27,373 nt of DNA from REEB95 sp050729835. GTDB lineage: Bacteria > Pseudomonadota > Alphaproteobacteria > ATCC43930 > CGMCC-115725. The notes beneath the pieces were generated by a model, which worked only from the letters and a program-made list of their open reading frames with translations, searched no databases and had not been told where the DNA came from. The DNA lies in contig JBOHLS010000031.1 of assembly GCA_050729835.1 (NCBI GenBank), positions 1-27,373 on the forward strand. Direction: 5' to 3'. The position numbers and the translations under genes were made by a program. Shown in pieces: positions 6,573 through 14,779 of this stretch (position 1 is its first letter; every line of letters starts with the position of its first letter).

Positions 6573-7594
6573 TGCCGCTCTCCGCGCACCGCCAGGAAAA
6601 CCTGACGGATCTGCTCGATGTCCGGCAGACGGAAGCCGAACAGGGCCTTGAGCGGATCGATCTTGCCGCGGCGCCAGAGCTTGAGGATGCGCAGCGGATG
6701 CCGCAGCGCCGCCAGACGTTGCACGCCCAAGACCAGCGCCGAAGGATCGATCCGGCCGCGCGCCCGGACGATGGCGAGGAAAACCTGGGCATGCCGACTC
6801 CGACGCGCCATGCTCTTGAAGGCGAGCGCCTTCAACGGCTCGATCGCGCCGGTGACGATCGGAATCGAGACGGGACAGACCTCCTCGCATTTGTAACAGG
6901 AGACGCAGTCGAAGACGGCGCCGCGTTCGAGCGCGATGCGGCCGCGGTCGATGCCGTCGCGCGGATCGAGCGCGACGCGCGCCAGCTGCACCAATGGCGC
7001 CGGCCCGGCGAAATTCGTCTCGTCGCCGAGGCCGACGACGGGACAAGCAGAGAAGCAGCACATGCAGGAAATGCAATCGAGCGATTTGTCGGCCGCTGCC
7101 ATCGCCGGATGAGTCAGGGGTTCGGGAAAGCCGCGATAGGGTTCCCGGCGTTCGAGCCATGGCGTCAGCGCGACAACGCGCCGCTCATAGGCCGTGCGAT
7201 CGACGACCAAATCGCGCACGACCGGCGCATTGAGCAACGGCTCGATCGTCATGTCGGGCTCGACCGGCTCCCAGCACGCCAGCACCTCGCGCCCGTTGAC
7301 CCGCACGGCGCAGGTGCCGCACATCCGGTTGGCGCAGAACCAGCGATGCGCCAGGTCGCCGCCGAGCTCCTCGCTGACATGCGTCAGCACTTCGATCACG
7401 CGCATCCATCGGGTGTAAGGCACGCGATACGTCTCGAAACGCGGCGCCGCATCGGTGGTCGGGTCGAAACGAGAAATCCGTGCCGTAACGGTATCGCCAT
7501 CCTTCAGCCGCGCGAGCCGGGCCGCCGGGCTGTCACCCGCCGCGTCGCGCCCGAGATTGCGCGCGCCGGCCGCGACATGGGGGCGCTCGGCCAT
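6569..7594 (-). CDS. succinate dehydrogenase/fumarate reductase-type iron-sulfur subunit
   Basis: The start is ATG 7594, which shares a base with the flavoprotein stop (TAATG) and has GAGGTGG upstream; the TTG two codons earlier is less likely. Of 341 residues, the N-terminal ferredoxin-like domain carries the [2Fe-2S] pattern CANRMCGTCAVRVNGREVLAC. The C-terminal domain has CISCMCCFSACP, a [4Fe-4S] site, and CVSCYKCEEVCP. In ordinary SdhB the last site lacks one Cys and binds [3Fe-4S]; here it has four, as in type-E and thiol:fumarate reductases. This fits the HdrB-like gene next door. No SdhC/SdhD anchor genes are near. It should relay electrons from the flavoprotein to the CCG protein. The N-terminal ~35 residues are an unusual low-complexity extension. 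Confidence 0.88.
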   Translation of the reverse strand: MAERPHVAAGARNLGRDAAGDSPAARLARLKDGDTVTARISRFDPTTDAAPRFETYRVPYTRWMRVIEVLTHVSEELGGDLAHRWFCANRMCGTCAVRVNGREVLACWEPVEPDMTIEPLLNAPVVRDLVVDRTAYERRVVALTPWLERREPYRGFPEPLTHPAMAAADKSLDCISCMCCFSACPVVGLGDETNFAGPAPLVQLARVALDPRDGIDRGRIALERGAVFDCVSCYKCEEVCPVSIPIVTGAIEPLKALAFKSMARRSRHAQVFLAIVRARGRIDPSALVLGVQRLAALRHPLRILKLWRRGKIDPLKALFGFRLPDIEQIRQVFLAVRGERQ

Positions 7595-9315
7595 TACCAA
7601 GCCACCTCGAGGCTCTCGCGCCGGACGAAATCCGGCTTGAAGAACGGAAGTTCGTACGGCTCGGTGCGGAAACGCACATCTCCGTCGGCCGTCGGCGTCA
7701 GGATGTTCTTGGCCAGCCAGCGTGCGTTGTCGGTCTGCGGAAAATCCGTGCGATAGAACGGTCCGCGGCTCTCGGTGCGATGCAACGCGCCGCGGATGGT
7801 GAGCGCCGCAACCTCGAGCAAATTGGCGACGTCGATCGCGTCAAGCCAAGCGTAATTGAGTCGCGGCGTCACGTTCGTAAGACCCATCGCTGGCAACAGT
7901 TCGTCGCGCAACCGCATAACCTCCACCAGCGCCGCCTCCATGCCGGCGACGTCCTTGAAGAAGCCCATTTTCTCGCCCATCAGCGCGCGCAGCGTCTGCT
8001 TGACGCGTGCCGGCGTCACGCCGTTGACCGGCAGCGGCCGGCGCAGCGCGTGCAGCCGGGCTGCCTCGGCCACCGCCTTGTCTTCGGGAAAGGCGGCCGG
8101 CTTAAGACGCGGCAGGCCGTTCGCCACCGTTTCGGCCGCGAGCATGCCGTCATAGGTGACCGGCGCGATCAACCCGTTGCTGTGGCCGCCGACGCCGCCG
8201 GCGACATAGAGGCCGGGAACGCGCGTCGCCATGGTCGCCGGATCGACCACGATGCCACCCTGGCGATAATGCGCCGAGCAGGCAGTCTCCAGCGTGTCCG
8301 CGGCGGTCGATTTGCCGAGCGCGGCGAACGCCTTGGCGTAATCGGTATAGGCCGCGACCGCGGCGGGGGCGACATGAGTGAAGCCGCTGTAATAGCCACC
8401 GTCGAAACGTGCCTTGCCGGCGAGGACCTGCTTCGCCAGGCACTTCAGCTGCAGCGTGTAGGGGCCCATCGCCGCCGGCGCGTCGGCCTCCTGATCGAAG
8501 AACACCTCGCCGTCGCCGTTGTAGAGCCGCGCCGAATGCGACGAGCCGATGATCGGATTGGGATAGACCTGCGTCCGCTGCCAGCACAGCGGAAAGCGCA
8601 CGTCGCTCGTATGCCACCACTGGATTTCGAGATTCATCAGCTCGGCGCCCGCACGCCACGCCATGGCGATGCCATCGGCCGACATTTCGCGCGTTGCGGT
8701 CGAGCGCGGATAGAGGCGATCGGCGTAGCCGGTGGCGAGAATCACCGCCGGCGCAGCGATCGCCACCGCCTCGCCCCGGGCGAGATCAAGCGCGACGACG
8801 CCGGCGATCGCGCCGGCCGCGTCGGTCAACAGCGCCGTGACGGCAGTTTCCTCGAGCCACGGGATACCAGCCTGCAGCACCTGCTTGCGGCGCAAATCCA
8901 TGAACAGCACACCGGATTCGCCCTGCGAATGCGCGGCCATGCAGCGCACCGGGCCGTCGTTGGTGACAATGACGCCGCGATCGTCGCGCCGCAGATAGAG
9001 CCCAGCGCGCTCGAGCTCGGGATAATATTCGCGCTCGATCCATTCGCCGGCGGCGCGCGCATAGTGCTGATCGATCAGGAAATGATTGTGCATCCGGATC
9101 AGGAACTCGGCGGTATCGCGCGCCTGCTGCTCGGTGTTGCCCAGCAGCCGGCCCGGCACCACGAGGTTGCCGGCGAAGATCGACGCGCCGCTCTTGCCGA
9201 CGAGTCCCTTGCACAGGATCAGCGGCTTGACGCCGCGGCGGTGCAATTCGAGCGCGGCGAAGGTGCCGGCCGCGCCGCCGCCGACCACCACCGCCTCGGC
9301 GACCAGCCGACGCAT
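7594..9315 (-). CDS. fumarate reductase/succinate dehydrogenase-family flavoprotein of unknown substrate
   Basis: A 573-residue FAD protein. The dinucleotide fold is at the N-terminus (VVVGGGAAGTFAALEL, about 9-24), followed by the capping domain, a second FAD segment (VILATGYADRLYP) and YVAGGVGGHSNG near the C-terminal third. It belongs to the FrdA/SdhA/AprA/NadB superfamily. The catalytic block QFHPTG of true fumarate or succinate enzymes is replaced by IQWWHTSDVRFP (about 231-242), and the TEGARGEGG loop by NPIIGSSHSARLYNG. The dicarboxylate-binding residues are thus not conserved and another substrate is likely. No TAT signal is present, so it is cytoplasmic. It begins four bases after livF and is translationally coupled to the iron-sulfur gene, which argues for one complex. 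Confidence 0.82.
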   Translation of the reverse strand: MRRLVAEAVVVGGGAAGTFAALELHRRGVKPLILCKGLVGKSGASIFAGNLVVPGRLLGNTEQQARDTAEFLIRMHNHFLIDQHYARAAGEWIEREYYPELERAGLYLRRDDRGVIVTNDGPVRCMAAHSQGESGVLFMDLRRKQVLQAGIPWLEETAVTALLTDAAGAIAGVVALDLARGEAVAIAAPAVILATGYADRLYPRSTATREMSADGIAMAWRAGAELMNLEIQWWHTSDVRFPLCWQRTQVYPNPIIGSSHSARLYNGDGEVFFDQEADAPAAMGPYTLQLKCLAKQVLAGKARFDGGYYSGFTHVAPAAVAAYTDYAKAFAALGKSTAADTLETACSAHYRQGGIVVDPATMATRVPGLYVAGGVGGHSNGLIAPVTYDGMLAAETVANGLPRLKPAAFPEDKAVAEAARLHALRRPLPVNGVTPARVKQTLRALMGEKMGFFKDVAGMEAALVEVMRLRDELLPAMGLTNVTPRLNYAWLDAIDVANLLEVAALTIRGALHRTESRGPFYRTDFPQTDNARWLAKNILTPTADGDVRFRTEPYELPFFKPDFVRRESLEVAW

Positions 9316-9319
9316 GCGG

Positions 9320-10018
9320 CTAGATCCCGAGATGGCGGTGCATGAAGTCGGGATCGCCGCGCAGCTGGGCCGGCGTCCCTTCGTAGACCATGTGGCCGTT
9401 GTTGAGGATGTAACACCGCCGGGCCAGCGACAGCGCCGCCTCGACGTTCTGCTCGACGATCACGATGGTGCGACCCTCCTCGGCCAGCCGGCGGCAAATT
9501 CCCAACAGGTCCTGGACGATCAGCGGCGCCAGGCCCTCGAACGGCTCGTCGAGGAGAATCAGCTGCGGCTCGCGCACCAGCGCGCGGGCAATCGTCAGCA
9601 TCTGCTGCTCGCCGCCCGACAGCTCGCGGCCGCGGCTGCGGCGGCGCTCACCGAGCCGCGGGAACATGTCGTAGACGCGCTGCGGCGCCCACGGCTTCGG
9701 CTCGCTCAGGCCGGCGAGGACCAGATTCTCCTCAACGGTCAGCCCGCCGATGATGCGCCGCTCCTCGGGCACCAGCTGCAAGCCCAGCCGCGCGATCTTA
9801 TAGGGTGGCAGGCCGTGGATCGGCGTGCCGCTGAATCGGATGGTACCGGATTTAGGCGCCATCACGCCCATCACGGTCTTAAACGTGGTGGTCTTGCCGG
9901 CGCCGTTGCGGCCCAGAAGCGCGACCACTTCGTGCGGCTCGACGTGCATCGACACGTCGAAGAGCGCATGCGCCTCGCCGTAATAGGTGTTGATGGCGTC
10001 GACCTCAAGCAGGCTCAT
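9320..10018 (-). CDS. branched-chain-amino-acid-type ABC transporter ATPase (LivF-like)
   Basis: A 232-residue ATPase of the HAAT family LivF type. Walker A is GRNGAGKTT (about 36-44), the signature is LSGGEQQMLTIARAL, Walker B is LILLDEPFEGLAP, and the switch His lies in VIVEQNVEAAL. The EGLAP after Walker B and VEQN are typical of LivF rather than LivG. Its start overlaps the end of the livM-livG fusion by 14 bases, so translation is coupled. It works with the LivG half of the fusion as the second nucleotide-binding domain. The C-terminus ends RGDPDFMHRHLGI, a normal LivF ending. Confidence 0.92.
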   Translation of the reverse strand: MSLLEVDAINTYYGEAHALFDVSMHVEPHEVVALLGRNGAGKTTTFKTVMGVMAPKSGTIRFSGTPIHGLPPYKIARLGLQLVPEERRIIGGLTVEENLVLAGLSEPKPWAPQRVYDMFPRLGERRRSRGRELSGGEQQMLTIARALVREPQLILLDEPFEGLAPLIVQDLLGICRRLAEEGRTIVIVEQNVEAALSLARRCYILNNGHMVYEGTPAQLRGDPDFMHRHLGI

Positions 10019-11861
10019 GGGTCGCCTGGCTTCCGAGATAGGCCGCGCGCACGTCGGGATTGGCCTGAATGGCGTCGGGCACGTCCTCGGCGATCTTGCG
10101 GCCGTTGAACAAGACGGTGATGCGATCGGCGAGGCCGAAGACCACGTCCATGTCGTGCTCGACGATGACGATGGTGACGCCCGTTGCGATGCGTCGCAGC
10201 AGGCGGACGGTATCCACCCGTTCGACGGGGCTCATGCCCGCGGTCGGTTCGTCGAGCAGCAGGATCTGCGGCCGGGTCGCCAGCGCCAAACCGATCTCAA
10301 GCCGCCGCTTCTCGCCATAAGCAAGTTCGGCAGCCGGCGTATCGAGCCGGTCGGCGAGCTGCACCGACAAAGCGGCCTCGTCAATTCCGGCGTTCACCGT
10401 CGCATAGCGCGTTACCGCACGGAGCATGGACGGATGGAACTTGCCGTAGGCGCGCGCCAGCACTGGAATCCGTAGATTGTCGCGCACCGTCAGGCTCGGG
10501 AAGATCTGGTTGATCTGGAAACTCTTCGAGATGCCGCGCTGGCAGACCAGCGTCGCACCCAAGCCGGTGATGTTGTCGCCCTTGAATTCGATCGTGCCGG
10601 AACTCGGCGGGATGACGTTCGCCAGCATGTTGAAAAACGTCGACTTGCCGGCGCCGTTGGGGCCAATCACGGCGCGGATCTCGCCTTCGCGCAGCTCGAA
10701 CGAAACGTCGTCGACCGCGGTCAGGCCGCCATAGCGCTTGGTGAGATGGCGCGTCGCCAGCACCACCGGCCCGCTCGGCGGCGGGCGCTGCGTCGAGCGG
10801 CGCGGTTCGGCGGCCGTCCGCTTCGTCTCGCCGTCGGCGGCAACGGGAGCGGGTGCCGGCGCGGGCCGCGCCACCAGCCGCCGCCACAGCAGCACCGCGC
10901 CACCGCACAGGCCACGCCGGAAAATCGTCACCAACAGCACGAAGATGATGCCGAGGATCATCTTCCATAGCGCGCCGATGCCGGCGATGTTCTGCAGCAG
11001 CGTGTAGAGATAGAGCCAGACCGTCGCGCCGAGCAGCGGCCCGATCAGCGTGCCGGCGCCGCCGATGATGGTCTGCACGACCAACTGCCCCGAGGTGTCG
11101 AGATAGAAGGCGTCGGGCGGCATGTAGCCCTGCAACAGGCCGAGCAAGCCGCCGGCAAGGCCGGCATAGGCGGCGGCGATGACGAAGACGGTGAGCTTGT
11201 ATTTCGGCACGTCGTGGCCGACCGCGGCGACGCGGGTGCCGTTCTCGCGAATGGCGCGCAGGATGGCGCCGAAAGGCGAACCGACGATGCGGCGCGCGAG
11301 CCAAAAGCCGACGACGAAGACCACGACGAGCAGCCAGTAAAGGCCGCTGGGATCGTTGATGTCGATGCTGAAAAGCCCGAACCCGAGGTGCGGTTCCGGC
11401 ACGCCGGCGACGCCGTTCTCGCCGCCGGTCCAACGTGCGAGCGGGGAGATGTCGAGAAAGAAGAACATCTCGCCGAAGGCGAGGGTCAGCATCGCGAAAT
11501 AGATGCCGGTGCGACGCAGCGACAGATAGCCGATGACGACGCCGAAGAGCGCGGCCGCGATCGTGCCGACGATCAGCGCCACGACGGCGTTGCCGGTCAG
11601 CGGCGCGATGAGAAGATACGAGGCGACGAATCCGCCGGCGCCGAAGAACGCCGCCTGGCCGAACGACAGCAGGCCGGTGAAGCCGAAAAGCAGATCGAAA
11701 CCGAGACCGAACAGGCCCCAGTCGAGGATGCGGTTGGCGATGTCGTAGGTGCCGTCGATATAGGGCAGGACCGACGGCAGTACGAGCAGGACCGCGACGA
11801 GGGCGATCTCGGGCGCGAAGTGCCTAGCCAGCGCGGCCGGACGCGCGGCGGCCGCATTCAT
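10005..11861 (-). CDS. LivM-LivG fusion: ABC transporter permease joined to ATPase
   Basis: A 618-residue two-domain protein. Residues 1-~325 are a LivM permease with about eight to ten membrane segments and the family block GLLSFGQAAFFGAGGF. A Pro/Ala-rich linker (about 330-365) follows. The C-terminal ~250 residues are a complete LivG ATPase: Walker A GPNGAGKST (about 400-408), signature LAYGEKRRLEIGLAL, Walker B ILLLDEPTAGMSP and switch VEHDMDVVF. The livH stop and this start overlap as ATGA. Such fusions occur in some proteobacterial HAAT systems. Together with LivH, LivF and the binding protein it completes an importer for an amino acid, amide or small organic acid. Confidence 0.92.
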   Translation of the reverse strand: MNAAAARPAALARHFAPEIALVAVLLVLPSVLPYIDGTYDIANRILDWGLFGLGFDLLFGFTGLLSFGQAAFFGAGGFVASYLLIAPLTGNAVVALIVGTIAAALFGVVIGYLSLRRTGIYFAMLTLAFGEMFFFLDISPLARWTGGENGVAGVPEPHLGFGLFSIDINDPSGLYWLLVVVFVVGFWLARRIVGSPFGAILRAIRENGTRVAAVGHDVPKYKLTVFVIAAAYAGLAGGLLGLLQGYMPPDAFYLDTSGQLVVQTIIGGAGTLIGPLLGATVWLYLYTLLQNIAGIGALWKMILGIIFVLLVTIFRRGLCGGAVLLWRRLVARPAPAPAPVAADGETKRTAAEPRRSTQRPPPSGPVVLATRHLTKRYGGLTAVDDVSFELREGEIRAVIGPNGAGKSTFFNMLANVIPPSSGTIEFKGDNITGLGATLVCQRGISKSFQINQIFPSLTVRDNLRIPVLARAYGKFHPSMLRAVTRYATVNAGIDEAALSVQLADRLDTPAAELAYGEKRRLEIGLALATRPQILLLDEPTAGMSPVERVDTVRLLRRIATGVTIVIVEHDMDVVFGLADRITVLFNGRKIAEDVPDAIQANPDVRAAYLGSQATHEPA

Positions 11862-12703
11862 TGCCGACCCTCGACCCCGAACAGACCCTGCGGCCGGAGG
11901 ATCAGGACCAGTGCCATCGCGGCGAATAGCATGACCTGGGAATAGGCGGGCTGGATCATCGCCGTGAGGGCCAGAATTTCACCGGCGATGAGCCCACCCA
12001 CTACTGCGCCCCAGAACGATCCGACGCCGCCGATGACGACGACGACAAAGGACTGAATCAGGATGTCGGCGCCCATGTCCGGCGTCACGGTGACGATCGG
12101 CGCGTTGATGACGCCGGCGAACCCGGCCGCCATCGCGCCCAAGCCGAATACCGTCAGGAAGGTGCGCGTGACATTGATGCCGAGGATATTGACCATGAGC
12201 TGGTCCTCGATCCCGGCGCGCACGATCAGGCCGAGCCGCGTGCGGTAAAGGACGAAATAGAGCAGGACCAGCGACGCCGCCACGATCGCCAGGACGTCGA
12301 TGCGATAGGTGGGGTAAAGCGTGACGTGCAGGTTGACGATACCCGCCGCCCAGGACGGCGCCGGGATATTCCGGGCGAGACCGCCGAAGATCGCGCGAAG
12401 GCCTTCGACCAGAATGATCGTGACGCCGAAGGTGACGAGAATCTGGTCTTCCGGTGGTCGTTGATAATAGAGGCGTATGAGTCCGCGCTCGATGATGACG
12501 CCGACGACCAGAAGACAGATCGCCCCGGCCGCCATCGCTGCAACGAACGAGTCGGTCTGGAGGTAAGCGACATAGCCGGCATAGGCGCCGACGGCGTAGA
12601 GCGCGCCGTGGGCGAAATTAACCACGCCCAGCGCGCCGAAGATGATCGTCAGCCCCATGGCGACGAGCACCAGCAGCGCGCCGAGCGTCAGCCCGTTGAA
12701 CAC
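11858..12703 (-). CDS. ABC transporter permease (LivH-like)
   Basis: The annotated 281 residues start at GTG 12703 and contain the LivH core: LTIIFGALGVVNFAHGALYA, the GAGIED-type cytoplasmic loop (VRAGIEDQLMVNILGINV), and VVVIGGVGSFWGAVVGGLIA, with about eight membrane segments. GTG 12703 has no ribosome-binding site. The frame stays open upstream as TLISWALFFSQ, which resembles normal LivH N-termini, and a GGGAGGGG lies seven bases before a CTG at 12733 (ATC 12730 next). The true start may therefore be a non-ATG codon some 10 residues earlier. It partners with the LivM half of the adjacent fusion. Confidence 0.9.
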   Translation of the reverse strand: MFNGLTLGALLVLVAMGLTIIFGALGVVNFAHGALYAVGAYAGYVAYLQTDSFVAAMAAGAICLLVVGVIIERGLIRLYYQRPPEDQILVTFGVTIILVEGLRAIFGGLARNIPAPSWAAGIVNLHVTLYPTYRIDVLAIVAASLVLLYFVLYRTRLGLIVRAGIEDQLMVNILGINVTRTFLTVFGLGAMAAGFAGVINAPIVTVTPDMGADILIQSFVVVVIGGVGSFWGAVVGGLIAGEILALTAMIQPAYSQVMLFAAMALVLILRPQGLFGVEGRQ

Positions 12704-12777
12704 CTGCGAGAAGAACAGCGCCCAACTGATCAGGGTCGCACCCCTCCCGCACCCTCACCAATCAAGTGATAGGCGCG

Positions 12778-14115
12778 TCAGGCGCTGGTCGGCATCTTGC
12801 AGCCGAGGAAATCCGGCGGCATGACTTCCGGACCCGGCGTCAGGTTGACGACCTCGAAGAGATCCTCGTCGTTGCGCATCTGTGCTCTGGTCTTGCCGAC
12901 GAGGACCGGCACCGCGCGCACCTCCTGGTGATCCTCTTTGCGGTACCAGACCTCGCCCAGCGGCATCTGGAGCTTGTGGCCGGCCTCAAGCTCCGCGATC
13001 ACCTTGCGCGGATCGAACGTCTTGGCGCGGGTCACGGCATCGGCCCACACCATCATCTGAGTGTAGGCGATGTGCGCCGGCCAGCGCGGCCGGTACTTGT
13101 ACTTGGCGTAGAAGGTATCGACGAAGATCTTGGCTATCGCATTGGTTTCGGCGAGGGTCCACCAGAAATCCATGGTGCCGTAGACGCCGCCCATGATGTC
13201 CGGGCCAAGCTCCTTGCCTTGGAACGCCGATATGTTCGGCACGATCATCTTCATCTTGTCGAGAATGCCGAACTGCTTGGCCTGCTTGCACGAGGCAACC
13301 GCATCGTTGCCGAAGGCGACGTTGACGAAAACGTCGGCGCCGCTGTTGGCGATGTTGAGCAAGTACGAACTGTAGTCGGTGGTGCCGAGCGGGCAGACCT
13401 GTGAGCCCAATGACTTCCAGCCGAGCTCCTTCTCGGTGAACTCGCCGGTCGAATGCTCGACCGAATGGCCATAGGCGTAATCGGGCACCAAGTAGATCGA
13501 CTTCTTGTTCTTGCCAATAGCCTTGGCGAGCGCCGGCACCAGCGCCTTAGCCGACATATAGGCCGAGGGCTGCGAGCGGAATGCATATTTCTGGCAATCG
13601 ACGCCGGTGGTCTCGTTGGCGCCGCTGCACCCGACCATGTTCAGCACCCGGTAGCGCTGGGCCAGCTTTTCGAGGGCGATCGCCGTGTTGCTTGCCAAGC
13701 AACCCGTGATCATGATCGCCTTGTCCTGCGTGATGAAGCCGGTCTGCGCCTGGACTGCCGGATTCGGCTGGGTCTGGGTATCGGCGATCTTGTAGACGAC
13801 CTTCTTGCCAAGGACGCCCTTCTTGCCGTGGAGGCTCGGGACATGCTCGACGAGGCCCTTGCCCTCGTTGAGGTGATCGATGGCGATCTCATATCCCTTC
13901 TGGAGGTCGTGGCCGTCGGCCGAATAGGCGCCGGTCAGCGGCACCGTAACGCCGACAAAGACGGTCGGCCCCTTGGCGCCATCGGGCCAGTTGCCGACCG
14001 CCTCTTCGGCCGCGAAGGCGCCCGGCACATGAATCAGCGGCAGGGTGCCAGCTGCGGCGGCCGCGCCTTGCAGGACGCGGCGGCGTGAAACAGAATTCTT
14101 CTTGCGTTGGGCCAC
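12778..14115 (-). CDS. periplasmic substrate-binding protein of HAAT-type ABC transporter, TAT signal
   Basis: A type-I periplasmic binding protein (Peripla_BP_6, LivK/UrtA-like), 445 residues from GTG 14115. That start is chosen because GGAGGGAGA lies just upstream; the ATG at 14133 contains this Shine-Dalgarno inside its own first codons and has none before it. The N-terminus is a twin-arginine signal (SRRRVLQGAAAAAGTLPL, then HVPGAFA). The mature domain opens VFVGVTVPLTGAYSADGHD and has the family's DYAYGHS and FGNDAV stretches. TAT export is common for this family in alphaproteobacteria. The ligand cannot be read from sequence. Linkage to serine-cycle and redox genes suggests an amino acid, amide or small organic acid feeding C1/C2 metabolism. 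Confidence 0.9.
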   Translation of the reverse strand: MAQRKKNSVSRRRVLQGAAAAAGTLPLIHVPGAFAAEEAVGNWPDGAKGPTVFVGVTVPLTGAYSADGHDLQKGYEIAIDHLNEGKGLVEHVPSLHGKKGVLGKKVVYKIADTQTQPNPAVQAQTGFITQDKAIMITGCLASNTAIALEKLAQRYRVLNMVGCSGANETTGVDCQKYAFRSQPSAYMSAKALVPALAKAIGKNKKSIYLVPDYAYGHSVEHSTGEFTEKELGWKSLGSQVCPLGTTDYSSYLLNIANSGADVFVNVAFGNDAVASCKQAKQFGILDKMKMIVPNISAFQGKELGPDIMGGVYGTMDFWWTLAETNAIAKIFVDTFYAKYKYRPRWPAHIAYTQMMVWADAVTRAKTFDPRKVIAELEAGHKLQMPLGEVWYRKEDHQEVRAVPVLVGKTRAQMRNDEDLFEVVNLTPGPEVMPPDFLGCKMPTSA

Positions 14116-14211
14116 GATGCGCTCTCCCTCCATGAGTTTTCGTTTATATTGACGACCGAGCTTGCGCCGGCCGGTTGGTGCGTGTCGACCGCGTATTTAC
14201 CCGCAGGCCAC

Positions 14212-14233
14212 GGCCGAAAGCAACGCTTTCGCC
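14212..14233. other. hairpin in the gap between PAS gene and binding-protein gene
   Basis: GGCCGAAAGC and GCTTTCGCC pair around an AAC loop with one bulged C. It lies in the 195-base gap (14116-14310), the largest inside the operon. Without a T-run it is not a clear terminator. It may act as a processing or stabilising element that separates the enzyme half from the transporter half of the transcript. An internal promoter could also lie in this gap. Confidence 0.3.
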
Positions 14234-14310
14234 ACGCCGACGCCGGCACGGCGCGCATCCCGCGAGGAGTGGCCGCGTTTTAGGCCGCGATTCCGGGTTT
14301 TTTCGTGTGC

Positions 14311-14745
14311 TCAAGCGCCGGACCGGCGATGCCCGAGCTGGGCGCGCAACGCCTTCATTTCCTCGAAACGCTTGGTGACGTCGCGCAGGATCGCGGCAAT
14401 GCCGACCATGCGGCCAGCGTCGTCGTGGAACGGCAGGACCGTGAATTCGACCGAGATACGGGCACCGTCCTTGCGCAACGCCGGCACCGCCAGCAGATCG
14501 CCCGCCCCATAGCGCGTGCGGCCGGTTTGCATCGTCGCGTTGTAGCCGTCCCAATGCCGCTGCCGCAGGTTCGCGGGAATGATGATGTCGAGCGATTGCC
14601 CGATCGCCTCGGCCGCGGCGAAGCCAAAAATGCGCGTCGCCGCCGCGTTCCAGAAGCGGATGACGCCGTCGGCGTCGGCATAGACGATGGCGTCGCCGGC
14701 ATCGCGCACCAGATCGTGGCAGAAACGTTCCGGATCGAAGCTCAT
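14311..14745 (-). CDS. stand-alone PAS-domain protein
   Basis: A 144-residue protein that is a single PAS fold: GDAIVYADADGVIRFWNAAA at the start, FGFAAAEAIGQSLDIIIPAN for the central helices, GAGDLLAVPALRKDG, and the closing strands with VGIAAILRDVTKRFEEMKAL. No kinase, GGDEF or HTH output follows. The fold could bind heme, flavin or a metabolite and act by protein contact. It lies 34 bases after mtkB and before the transporter genes, so it is probably co-transcribed and may tune a partner in this pathway. The ligand cannot be inferred. The C-terminal ~20 residues (QLGHRRSGA end) are basic and could be a coiled-coil stub. Confidence 0.85.
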   Translation of the reverse strand: MSFDPERFCHDLVRDAGDAIVYADADGVIRFWNAAATRIFGFAAAEAIGQSLDIIIPANLRQRHWDGYNATMQTGRTRYGAGDLLAVPALRKDGARISVEFTVLPFHDDAGRMVGIAAILRDVTKRFEEMKALRAQLGHRRSGA

Positions 14746-14779
14746 CGCCGGGCGAAGATCGCGCTTGGTCCCGTCGGAG

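Noticed and set aside
5709..7160. 483-codon version of the CCG protein
   Set aside because: The extra N-terminal part is a shadow of the FeS gene; ATG 6572 overlapping the FeS stop gives the normal HdrB-like start.
7780..9345. 521-codon open frame on the plus strand
   Set aside because: It lies wholly antisense to the flavoprotein gene, is rich in Arg/His/Gln and shows no motif or ribosome-binding site; a GC-rich shadow frame.
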